Below, in pieces: positions 17,143-23,536 of a stretch of 31,417 nt of DNA. The stretch comes from Porphyromonadaceae bacterium UBA7087. Lineage in GTDB: Bacteria; Bacteroidota; Bacteroidia; Bacteroidales; Muribaculaceae. The notes beneath the pieces were generated by a model. The model searched no databases. It saw only the letters and a list, made by a program, of their open reading frames with translations, and was not told the DNA's origin. Position 1 is the stretch's first letter, and every line of letters starts with the position of its first letter. The stretch is from NCBI GenBank assembly GCA_002493515.1, contig DKYZ01000043.1:1-31417 (forward strand), given 5' to 3'. Made by a program: the position numbers and the translations under genes.

Positions 17143-17390
17143 CGGAGACGTTCCGTCTCCGAGCCTCCCCCACCCGAGGGGACTCTCCCATGCGGTTTAG
17201 CTAAGGCGTAATATCCTTTCATTATCTATGACAGGCCCGGAGGGTCTGGAGCCCACGCTTGATATTCGACCGGTCGAGGCGCAGCAGACCGACAATGTCT
17301 CCATGCCAGACGTCAATGCTTGCATAAATGCGTAGATCCCAAACAAACGGCCTTTATAGCTAAACGGCATTGGAGACGTCCCGTCTCCAA
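17143..17390. repeat. Two GGAGACG/CGTCTCC palindromes bracketing a gene-free stretch
   Basis: Palindrome A (17143-17161) has an 8-bp stem with a 3-base loop just after the transporter stop. Palindrome B (17370-17390) has a 9-bp stem with a 3-base loop. Both share the core GGAGACG...CGTCTCC and are followed by RAGCCT. A may act as the transporter terminator. The 200 bases between them hold no gene; one 20-base motif there (17231-17250) recurs with one extra base at 4808-4828. They resemble dispersed REP-like palindromes. Confidence 0.6.
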
Positions 17391-17435
17391 GCCTTCACCA
17401 CGGAGAAATCCTGACCCGAAACGAGGAGCATAATT

Positions 17436-17569
17436 TGTTCGGAAATCGTTAGGGTCTGTTCGGGAATTGTTCGGGCGTGTTCGAAAGTTGTTCGATTTCT
17501 GTTCGGAAGTTGTTCGGGCCTGTTCGAAAATTGTTCGAAAATGTATATTTCGAACTGATTTCGAACTGC
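17436..17569 (+). repeat. Helically phased array of TTCG-containing direct repeats
   Basis: TGTTCG starts at 17436, 17457, 17468, 17478, 17489, 17500, 17511, 17521 and 17532, that is every 10-11 bases with one degenerate unit near 17447. Two better-conserved units TTTCGAACTGA (17548-17558) and TTTCGAACTGC (17559-17569) follow. The array ends 4 bases before a promoter -33 box. The one-turn spacing suggests multiple copies of a protein binding one face of the helix. Confidence 0.75.
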
Positions 17570-17573
17570 CGCT

Positions 17574-17605
17574 ATTGCAAATTCCGACATTGAATCCTAA
17601 TTTTG
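17574..17605 (+). promoter_or_regulatory. Orphan promoter downstream of the TTCG repeat array
   Basis: ATTG (17574-17577) as -33 and TAATTTTG (17598-17605) as -7 are separated by 20 bases. The repeat end to -7 distance (28 bases) equals that at 19680-19748. No plus-strand gene follows: 34 bases later comes the 76-bp hairpin element. Confidence 0.55.
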
Positions 17606-17639
17606 CATCCGGACAACTCTGTAACAGAACAGAGACATC

Positions 17640-17715
17640 CTCCGGACGAACTCCGGCAAGACATTTCCACTGACTTACCCGACGGGATGAGGAGCTGCCG
17701 CTCCTCGTCCCGTCG
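17640..17715 (+). repeat. 76-bp element, copy 1, with a strong hairpin
   Basis: Identical over 76 bases to 21399-21474 in the same orientation. It contains CCGGA/TCCGG arms at its left and a 16-bp stem with one T-G pair and a TGCC loop at its right (17680-17715). It lies 25 bases from the end of the minus-strand HTH gene and 34 bases after the orphan promoter. It could work as a bidirectional terminator. Confidence 0.85.
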
Positions 17716-17740
17716 ACTGTTTTCCGACATTAATGTGATG

Positions 17741-18376
17741 TCAAAGCAGACGGATTATGTCGTCAACATCAGAAGTCCTGACCTCTGGGCCAAGCACCAA
17801 CCGGCACAGATTACGCCGGTAATAGGAGATTGTACCTTTTTCCCTGCCGAACACATGCGTCATCTGTGTGGGTGTTACTCCACATCGGATTAGCAGCGCC
17901 ATATGCCAATCGCGTTCATTCATAGGAGCTCCTGAAAGCACCTCCAGGTTGTGTTTGAAATCCGGACGCTGCGACATAACCGCCCGGTCAAGCTCCTCCC
18001 AAACAGAATTGTGGTCAGATATATACTCATCCCTGTCTACAAACCCCATCAATTTCGCCCAGGCTGCTGACTGACGAAGAGTCTCCGACACTGCGACTGG
18101 CCGGACTACCGTCTTACCCAACTCAAGCAACTCCTCCCTCATGGATTTCCTTAAAGACTCATTGTCTATGGGTCGGTCAACACGTAGTTGAGTATCAGAC
18201 TCCGAATTCTTAACGCCATCCAAGTCTCCCTTCTCTGCCTCATATTCACTTATTCTCTTCTTAAGTTGCTCTATGACCTTCTCCGCTTCATACAACTCTA
18301 TACGCTCCCGCTGCCATCTGCTCTTGCGATAATAATAGACTCCTATAACCAAAAAAGTAACTACCAACAACATCAA
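17741..18376 (-). CDS. C-terminal half of a frameshifted TPR/membrane/HTH regulator
   Basis: Encodes a hydrophobic helix (LMLLVVTFLVIGVYYY), a charged coiled coil (RKSRWQRERIELYEAEKVIE onwards, about 60 residues), a conserved Bacteroidetes C-terminal region (LSGAPMNERDWHMALLIRCG) and a helix-turn-helix (VTPTQMTHVFGREKGTISYY). The frame has only TTG (18376) or ATG (18370) starts inside the membrane helix, so it is not a natural independent gene. Read across the A6 run (T6 on the plus strand, 18402-18407) with a -1 shift, or one extra A, it joins the upstream TPR half to give a protein of about 580 residues like the regulator at 5202. It probably regulates the divergent bacteriocin operon. Whether it is a pseudogene, a phase-variable gene, a programmed frameshift or a sequencing error is open. 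Confidence 0.75.
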   Translation of the reverse strand: MMLLVVTFLVIGVYYYRKSRWQRERIELYEAEKVIEQLKKRISEYEAEKGDLDGVKNSESDTQLRVDRPIDNESLRKSMREELLELGKTVVRPVAVSETLRQSAAWAKLMGFVDRDEYISDHNSVWEELDRAVMSQRPDFKHNLEVLSGAPMNERDWHMALLIRCGVTPTQMTHVFGREKGTISYYRRNLCRLVLGPEVRTSDVDDIIRLL

Positions 18377-18378
18377 AA

Positions 18379-19482
18379 CTATAATAACAAGGACCTCGAT
18401 ATTTTTTCGTCCTTGAGCCGCTCCTTCTGCTGAACGCTATAATTGTAGCTGGCATTCCGAACATAAAGCCGCTGAAGCGCATAGTTTCCTCTGTACTTCT
18501 CTATAATATCCCTGTATTTGGTCACATAGGACGCAAGAGAGTCAACGGTGCTGAAACGGTTCATTTCCGGATTCAGCAAGATACGATATCCTGACTCCCG
18601 GCTATTCGTATCTGGCTGCCCAACCAGAATTCGGGCATATTTATATGCGCTGTCAAGTTCTCCGGCCTTCAGAGATGCAAACGCAGTCGATATAAATTGG
18701 TAACATCTGGTTCTCTGCGCCTTGGAATGACTACCTCCACTTATAAATAAAGTGGAATCCAGATCTATTTTCAATCCTTTCGATGTAGGCATATGCACTG
18801 TATTTGCCCTAAAAGGGGCAGAGATTTGTTTACCCCAGGCATAAGCTTCATTGAAATAATATTCCGCATCGTCATACATCCCAGCGTTAACACACATGTT
18901 TCCAAGCATCTGAAGATTGTAAACAAGGTTTACTGTATCACGCTGAACCTTATTAATTCTTATCAACTCCTTTAAATATGGTATTCCTTCCTGGGGAAAA
19001 CCCATATCTTGTAACAACTCCCCAGTCTGGCTAAGTATGACACACCGTATAGGATTTATAGAGTTGCATGGATATTCGGCAAGCGCCCTCTGGAAATATG
19101 TCAATGCCATAGGACTATCTCCAAGATTGATGTAGACTCTGCCACAATAATACAATACCTCCGGGTATATGACCTCGTCGGCTTGCCTCTCATAATAACC
19201 CAGGACTTCCATAATCAAGCTATCACTCTCATGACGTTCATTGTCCTTATCCATGGCTTTGATCAGAAGGAAATCGCAATAATGTCGGTCTTCCTCCGAA
19301 AGATACGTGTAATCTATGTTTCTGAGTGAGTCCAACGCGGCTCTCGGATTTTCGGTTACTATCTTTTCTACATTGCTGAAATCATGTGTATCGTTTCGGC
19401 TGCAACCAATCATCACAAGCAACCACATCATAGCCAGATAGGACATCATGAAAATCGACTTCGCAGCCTTATCAAGGAGCAT
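18379..19482 (-). CDS. N-terminal lipoprotein/TPR half of the frameshifted regulator
   Basis: Encodes a signal sequence with a lipobox-like MIGC (the Cys would be lipidated), then TPR-type helices (YPEVLYYCGRVYINLGDSPM, YNLQMLGNMCVNAGMYDDAEYYF). It stops at TAG right after SRSLLL. The last 6 residues come from the wrong frame: after LKDEK the other frame continues NIEVLVIIVLMLLVVTFLV, a perfect transmembrane helix. I prefer the ATG at 19482 because it puts lysines before the hydrophobic core; starts at 19530 and 19449 are open. As encoded, the product would be a periplasmic TPR lipoprotein without membrane helix or HTH, hence unable to control transcription. It is divergent from the DUF1573/bacteriocin operon. 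Confidence 0.7.
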   Translation of the reverse strand: MLLDKAAKSIFMMSYLAMMWLLVMIGCSRNDTHDFSNVEKIVTENPRAALDSLRNIDYTYLSEEDRHYCDFLLIKAMDKDNERHESDSLIMEVLGYYERQADEVIYPEVLYYCGRVYINLGDSPMALTYFQRALAEYPCNSINPIRCVILSQTGELLQDMGFPQEGIPYLKELIRINKVQRDTVNLVYNLQMLGNMCVNAGMYDDAEYYFNEAYAWGKQISAPFRANTVHMPTSKGLKIDLDSTLFISGGSHSKAQRTRCYQFISTAFASLKAGELDSAYKYARILVGQPDTNSRESGYRILLNPEMNRFSTVDSLASYVTKYRDIIEKYRGNYALQRLYVRNASYNYSVQQKERLKDEKISRSLLL

Positions 19483-19795
19483 CTTAATTACATACTGGAT
19501 ATTCAAGTTAGTTATTTTATTGATTATCATCGTTTTAATCCATTTGGACTGATTATAAATTTGTCGGTTGACAATAGGAAGTCAGCACAACAATCGTAAA
19601 GTTATGAATTATTATCGACAAATTCAATTTTCCTGGTAAAAAAACTCAATTTTCATCCATTTTTTGGTTCCCAACATTCTTTCGCACACATTTCGCACAC
19701 ATTTCGCACACATCTTCTTGGCAACGCAGATATAAAAGTGTAATTTTGCCACGGTAATAACAATTATTGATAAGCATTACAAAACTTTAACCGAA
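19483..19795. other. Divergent intergenic region between regulator and bacteriocin operon
   Basis: AT-rich, no gene. The right half holds the repeat-bearing promoter of the operon (19680-19748). For the minus-strand regulator a possible -7 box TAACTTTA is at 19604-19597, without a convincing -33 box. This arrangement is typical of a regulator facing its target. Confidence 0.5.
19680..19748 (+). promoter_or_regulatory. Promoter with three perfect 11-bp direct repeats for the bacteriocin operon
   Basis: TTTCGCACACA occurs three times head to tail (19680-19690, 19691-19701, 19702-19712). Four bases later is CTTG as -33 (19717-19720), then 20 bases and the -7 box TAATTTTG (19741-19748). The leader to the ATG at 19796 is about 40 bases. 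The repeats are one helical turn apart and abut the -33 box, as for an activator site. The divergent TPR/HTH protein is the likely ligand. Confidence 0.7.
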
Positions 19796-20221
19796 ATGAA
19801 ATTTATGATGGGCCCCACTACCGTTCTTACAATTCTTATAATCTTATGTTTGCATCTTATTCCCTCTTGTATAGAGAAGGAGTCATCATATGCCCTAAAA
19901 ATAGAACCAGATTACATTAACCTCGGGAACATACAGCTTCCGAAAGACAGTATAGTCTCGAAGGAATTTAAGGTTCGCAATATTGGAGATTCAACCATAT
20001 ACATCATGAAATTGGATGTATCATGTAACTGCATGGAAATAATCGGACAACCAGACAGCATACAGCCAGGTGATACAAAAATTTATGTACTAAGGATGAA
20101 AGTTCCAAATGAAGCCGGGAAATTTTCAAAAAACATCTATTTGAGGAGCAATTCAAAAAATCAAGTAGATATAATACATGTCTATGGAAATATCAAACCC
20201 ATCAGCAAAAGTCTAAAATAG
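19796..20221 (+). CDS. DUF1573-type lipoprotein
   Basis: 141 residues. The N-terminal hydrophobic segment ends in LIPSC, a lipobox, so the mature protein likely starts at that Cys as an envelope lipoprotein. The rest is an Ig-like fold of the DUF1573 type: LGNIQLPKDSIVSKEFKVRN, then DVSCNCMEIIG with the family CxC pair, then IQPGDTKIYVLRMKVP. DUF1573 proteins are abundant in Bacteroidetes and their function is not settled. It is first in a three-gene operon and its stop lies 21 bases before, and in the same frame as, the bacteriocin-like ORF. A role in export, maturation or self-protection for that peptide is inference. Confidence 0.78.
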   Translation: MKFMMGPTTVLTILIILCLHLIPSCIEKESSYALKIEPDYINLGNIQLPKDSIVSKEFKVRNIGDSTIYIMKLDVSCNCMEIIGQPDSIQPGDTKIYVLRMKVPNEAGKFSKNIYLRSNSKNQVDIIHVYGNIKPISKSLK

Positions 20222-20242
20222 AACATAAAATCTATCTCAGCA

Positions 20243-20833
20243 ATGACGAGAGCGGACTGGATCGAGATTGAGGGAGAGGAGAAAGGTCGGGCGGCATATC
20301 GTGCATTCACCCCAGAGCAACGATATGACTTCTGGGTTGACAAAATCAATGAGGTTTTGACACTCGACTGGTCTGACAAAGAGAAGAAACATCTTGCGGA
20401 TCTACTTTCTCATATCCAGGAGCATCCTGAAATCTTCGTCCATGACACACCCGGGCTGGATGACGAAACATTAAAATTTTTATATCTATGGGAAGAGAAA
20501 GCTCGAGAGGACTTCAAGTGGACGACAGCTACTTTATACGCAATCCTCGCAACCGGCCATAAAATGATAGACAAATCAGGGGTTCTTGAGATACCATTCT
20601 CATCAAACGACATCTCAAAAACAAACACCCGTTCTTCGGATGACTGTGGGTGCTCCACTGTTTCCGATTGGTGTAACGGCAGGGCGAATATGATTGATTC
20701 TGATTTGCCACCAACGGTTTCTGTCCAAGTGCATGCCGAATGCATTGGAGGAGGATGCGCTGCCTCTAATTTTGGTTGCGGCACGCTTTTGCGCTACAGA
20801 TGCAACGGCAATTGCGAGTTCAGATATCAATAA
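20243..20833 (+). CDS. Fulvocin C-related bacteriocin precursor
   Basis: 196 residues without a signal peptide. Residues about 1-130 are a charged helical region (YRAFTPEQRYDFWVDKINEV, then LSHIQEHPEIFV) typical of the fulvocin C-related family's leader part. The C-terminal about 65 residues contain eight cysteines: DCGCSTVSDWC, AECIGGGC, then GCGTLLRYRCNGNC. This matches the pattern of fulvocin C, a Myxococcus bacteriocin with four disulfides (CxCSTxSDxC ... GCGxxW/LxYxCNGN). The active peptide is therefore probably the C-terminal part after proteolysis. In-frame extension upstream is blocked by the DUF1573 stop at 20219-20221, so the start cannot lie further upstream. How it is exported without a signal peptide is unclear. 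Activity is inferred. Confidence 0.75.
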   Translation: MTRADWIEIEGEEKGRAAYRAFTPEQRYDFWVDKINEVLTLDWSDKEKKHLADLLSHIQEHPEIFVHDTPGLDDETLKFLYLWEEKAREDFKWTTATLYAILATGHKMIDKSGVLEIPFSSNDISKTNTRSSDDCGCSTVSDWCNGRANMIDSDLPPTVSVQVHAECIGGGCAASNFGCGTLLRYRCNGNCEFRYQ

Positions 20834-20851
20834 ATAAAAAACATAGCATTT

Positions 20852-21370
20852 ATGGACACAATCTCAATCGAAACAAGACGGACTCGACAAATTCTAAACA
20901 TATGCATCGTGGCGTTGCTGTCAATGATTCTGGCAGTAGCCCTAAGCCCACTGAGAGGTGGTTATCTCATAATTCCGTTCATGAACGGAGGCTCTATATG
21001 CAATGCCGGAATGCTGATATGCTTTTTCATTGCCACTGTCAAGATGATAAGGTGGAAAGAATCCGTCCTTCCTTCCTCAGCAATCTTAGTGTGCATACTG
21101 ATAGGAAGCTGTATTCTCGAATTGCCCGGATACATAATCCATTGGGGTTCTACCGCACCATCGGCTCTTTCTGTAGTGGCGAGAATCGTCGGTGCTATAT
21201 TCGGGTATCTGTATGTGACAAGAAACTCCTATAAAAAGATAATCCTGGCAGTATTCATATCACTTTCACTGGTCATAACCTTCGTGATCTCAGACTGGTG
21301 GTGTAACCTTATATATCCAGATATACCAAACTACCATTTCACCCTGTGTGGAGAGAAAATCTATCATTAA
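20852..21370 (+). CDS. Polytopic membrane protein, candidate immunity or export partner
   Basis: 172 residues with about five hydrophobic helices (for example NICIVALLSMILAVALSPL, NAGMLICFFIATVKMI, SSAILVCILIGSCILELPGY, VVARIVGAIFGYLYV, IILAVFISLSLVITFVI). I do not recognise the family. It lies 18 bases after the bacteriocin-like gene on the same strand and is the last gene before the 76-bp hairpin element, so it belongs to the operon. Small multi-helix proteins next to bacteriocins often give immunity, which is the leading guess; a role in export is the alternative. Its base composition is like its two partners and AT-richer than the flanking permease gene. Confidence 0.6.
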   Translation: MDTISIETRRTRQILNICIVALLSMILAVALSPLRGGYLIIPFMNGGSICNAGMLICFFIATVKMIRWKESVLPSSAILVCILIGSCILELPGYIIHWGSTAPSALSVVARIVGAIFGYLYVTRNSYKKIILAVFISLSLVITFVISDWWCNLIYPDIPNYHFTLCGEKIYH

Positions 21371-21398
21371 GCCGACCAGACCTTTTCCCACACGGATA

Positions 21399-21474
21399 CT
21401 CCGGACGAACTCCGGCAAGACATTTCCACTGACTTACCCGACGGGATGAGGAGCTGCCGCTCCTCGTCCCGTCG
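21399..21474 (+). repeat. 76-bp element, copy 2, probable bidirectional terminator
   Basis: Exact copy of 17640-17715. It lies 28 bases after the membrane-protein stop on the plus strand and 6 bases after the permease stop on the minus strand, so its 16-bp stem (21439-21474) can end transcripts from both sides. Confidence 0.85.
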
Positions 21475-21480
21475 TATATT

Positions 21481-22707
21481 TCAGCGTTCAGTCAGTCGGC
21501 GGCGGGCGTAGCGTGCGGTCACTGACGCGGTGATGAGGCCGATCACGAGCACGGGCAGAAGGGCTATGAGCACATCGCTCCATTCCACCACCACGGGGTA
21601 TGACTTCACTATCATGGCGTCGGGGTCGCCGCTGAGTTTAAGCAGACCGAAATGCTGTTGAGCCAGACACAGACCCAGACCGAGCAAAATACCGGAGATG
21701 CCTCCGGCAAGCGATACATATATGCTCTGCCACCAGAATATCCTTCCTATCCGGCGCCGCGACATACCCAATGCCCGGAGCGCCGACATCGACTTCTGCT
21801 TCTCAAGCACCGCCATCGACATGGTGCTGATAATGTTGAACGACGCTATTATCAATATGAAAAAGAGAAGAAGAAATGTCACCCACTTCTCTATCTCTAT
21901 CATCCGGAAATTCATCTCCTGCTGGCGGACACGGTCTTTCACCACTGCCCCCTCTCCGAGCCTCTCAGAAATTCGCGCCGCAAGCTGCGACGGTGACACG
22001 CCGGGAGCGGCAGCAACCTCCACAGCCGAGGCCTCCGCATCATACTGAAACAGGTCGCGCGCCGTATTTATGTCGCATATCACCGTGTTTTGGTCATACT
22101 CGCTCTGCCCCGCCTGATAGATGGCCGACACCCTGACGGAATCCGTAATGAACGACGCCAGGGGATTTGACAGATTCACCCTGCCGATGCGTCGCGGCGC
22201 GAAGAGCAGCATCCGCGCGTCGGGGCCGTAGACGCCAAGCTGCGAGGCCGTGCCGATGGCAATCACCGCCTCCCCCGCGTCCGCCTCAAGCCACTCCCCA
22301 CCCTCGAGCAGTATGGAGTCGGCTCTGGTGACACGGCGGTACCCTTCCGGCTCGACGCCGCGCAGAGTCACCGGCATCTCGCGGCTTCCCCCTATGGCAA
22401 GCGCGTTGTCGGTGATTGTCGCCGTGGCTGTCTCCACCCCCGGCACGCTCCTCACGATGGAGGCCACCGAGTCACCGTCGGCAAACACCTTTCCCGATGA
22501 GGGGCTCACAAGCACGTCAGGGGCCAGGATATCAAGTTTTTCCGCCAGGACATCCCGGAAACCGTTGAATACAGAGAGCACACAGACAATCGCGGCGGTG
22601 GCCACAGCCACCCCCACGACCGCCGTTATGGAAATTCCCTTCACCGCGCTGCGCGAGCGTCGCGCCCTGACGTAGCGCCAGCCTATTCGTCCGGAGAGAA
22701 AGCTCAT
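21481..22707 (-). CDS. FtsX/LolC-like ABC transporter permease
   Basis: 408 residues with the LolC/LolE/MacB-type layout: an N-terminal helix (ISITAVVGVAVATAAIVCVLS, about 26-46), a large extracytoplasmic domain (about 50-270, VLAEKLDILAPDVLVSPSSG onward), and three C-terminal helices forming the FtsX domain (VTFLLLFFILIIASFNIIST; IGRIFWWQSIYVSLAGGISG; VLIALLPVLVIGLITASVTA). Such permeases work with an ABC ATPase on lipoproteins or other envelope cargo; the ATPase is not in the window. Its ATG overlaps the rbfA stop (ATGA, 22707-22704), a housekeeping pairing common in Bacteroidetes. It terminates at the 76-bp hairpin element. Composition is GC-rich, unlike the cassette on its right-hand (downstream) side. 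Confidence 0.85.
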   Translation of the reverse strand: MSFLSGRIGWRYVRARRSRSAVKGISITAVVGVAVATAAIVCVLSVFNGFRDVLAEKLDILAPDVLVSPSSGKVFADGDSVASIVRSVPGVETATATITDNALAIGGSREMPVTLRGVEPEGYRRVTRADSILLEGGEWLEADAGEAVIAIGTASQLGVYGPDARMLLFAPRRIGRVNLSNPLASFITDSVRVSAIYQAGQSEYDQNTVICDINTARDLFQYDAEASAVEVAAAPGVSPSQLAARISERLGEGAVVKDRVRQQEMNFRMIEIEKWVTFLLLFFILIIASFNIISTMSMAVLEKQKSMSALRALGMSRRRIGRIFWWQSIYVSLAGGISGILLGLGLCLAQQHFGLLKLSGDPDAMIVKSYPVVVEWSDVLIALLPVLVIGLITASVTARYARRRLTER

Positions 22708-23084
22708 TCCCCGTCCGCAGCCTTCTCGTCGGGAAGTTCTTTCTCCGGTGACGAGCCAAGCAGACGGTCGATGTTCTCTATATAGTCGAGCGAGTCATCG
22801 AGATAGAAGGCCAGGTCGGGACATTTCCTCAACACCTGCCTTACGGCCTGCGCCAGCTCATAGCGCACGGTCTTGGACTGCTGCTTGATGTTTGCCAATA
22901 TATCCTGTGCCTTCTCCGGGGGGAAGATGCTCAGGTACACCTTCGCAATGCTGAGGTCAGGGCTGACCCTGACCGCGCTCACCGACACCAGCACTCCGCC
23001 CATGGCGGCCGTCTGGCGACGGAAAATCTCGCTCAGCTCCCTCTGGAGGAGCCTTGCTATCTTTGCCTGTCTCTTGCTTTCCAT
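22704..23084 (-). CDS. rbfA: Ribosome-binding factor A
   Basis: 126 residues, the usual RbfA length. Typical features are the N-terminal RQAKIARLLQRELSEIFRR helix, the VSVSAVRVSPDLSIAKVYLS strand pair and the later VRYELAQAVRQVLRKCPDLAFYLDDSLDY segment, which form the KH-like fold. RbfA binds the 30S subunit and helps 16S rRNA 5'-end maturation, especially in the cold. The acidic tail after LLGSS is variable. On the minus strand a -7-like TAAATTTG lies at 23115-23108, without a clear -33 box. It is the first gene of a two-gene operon with the permease. Confidence 0.92.
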   Translation of the reverse strand: MESKRQAKIARLLQRELSEIFRRQTAAMGGVLVSVSAVRVSPDLSIAKVYLSIFPPEKAQDILANIKQQSKTVRYELAQAVRQVLRKCPDLAFYLDDSLDYIENIDRLLGSSPEKELPDEKAADGE

Positions 23085-23107
23085 ATCAAATTTTCTTTAG
23101 GCGTCTG

Positions 23108-23115
23108 CAAATTTA
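23108..23115 (-). promoter_or_regulatory. Probable -7 box of rbfA
   Basis: TAAATTTG on the minus strand matches the Bacteroidetes -7 consensus TAnnTTTG, 24 bases upstream of the rbfA ATG. No good -33 box is visible at the normal spacing, so confidence is limited. Confidence 0.4.
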
Positions 23116-23213
23116 ACAATTTTATTCCGAAACGCCATCCCCGGAGCCGACAAATCCGCTCCGCCACACAGCGTCCCGTATATTACAAACGCCCGAAGGA
23201 CCGGAATGGGTCG

Positions 23214-23305
23214 CCAATATCAGTCAAAGCCCCGACAGATCCAGGGTGTATGGCCCGGCGCCTCATATTCCGGCTTCATGAACATCAGCATGTATATCGG
23301 AGGGA
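23214..23305 (-). pseudogene. 3'-end remnant of a DUF4143 ATPase gene
   Basis: The bases from 23226 to about 23302 are closely similar to the end of the DUF4143 gene at 31207-31290. The minus strand reads PIYMLMFMKPEYEAPG, then a one-base deletion (GGGCC against GGGGCC) breaks the frame that in the other copy continues PYTLDLSGL. Only the last about 30 codons remain. The remnant abuts the stop codon of the DUF3791 gene (23308-23306), suggesting that the DUF3791/DUF3990 module replaced or was inserted into this gene. Confidence 0.7.
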
Positions 23306-23536
23306 TTATCCTTGGAAACGTCCTGTCCGCAGTTCTCGACGCAGGAAGTCGTAGTTATAGGCCGGACTCTCTATGTACATGCCGGTATCGGGGTTTGAGA
23401 TTTTCTCAAAAGTCCCGGAATTATACCATGTGGCAACAGCCTCGGTTATCGAAAGCCCGTTATCCCTTATCAACCATCCTATGATGTCTGTAGATATAGC
23501 TTCAAGCAGAAAGTGAAAATTCTTGTCCGTTGTCAT
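23306..23536 (-). CDS. DUF3791-type small protein (distal member of the trio)
   Basis: 76 residues. Segments IGWLIRDNGLSITEAVATWY and ISNPDTGMYIESPAYNYDFL are typical of the second kind of DUF3791 protein that accompanies DUF3990 in Bacteroidetes and Firmicutes. No catalytic motif is apparent; it is small and mostly helical, as many antitoxins are. Its ATG overlaps the DUF3990 stop (ATGA, 23536-23533), so it is translated in fixed ratio with that protein. Its stop abuts a DUF4143 gene remnant. Function as antitoxin or chaperone is inferred. Confidence 0.7.
   Translation of the reverse strand: MTTDKNFHFLLEAISTDIIGWLIRDNGLSITEAVATWYNSGTFEKISNPDTGMYIESPAYNYDFLRRELRTGRFQG

Noticed and set aside
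17436..17569. TTCG repeat array as a CRISPR array
   Set aside because: Units are only 10-11 bp without distinct spacers, and there are no cas genes.
17603..17893. 96-codon plus-strand ORF downstream of the orphan promoter
   Set aside because: It starts on TTG inside the -7 box, runs through the 76-bp repeat and is antisense to the conserved HTH coding sequence. It has no protein-like pattern.
20776..21234. 152-codon plus-strand ORF overlapping bacteriocin and membrane-protein genes
   Set aside because: It is in another frame of two better-supported genes and its product is compositionally odd.
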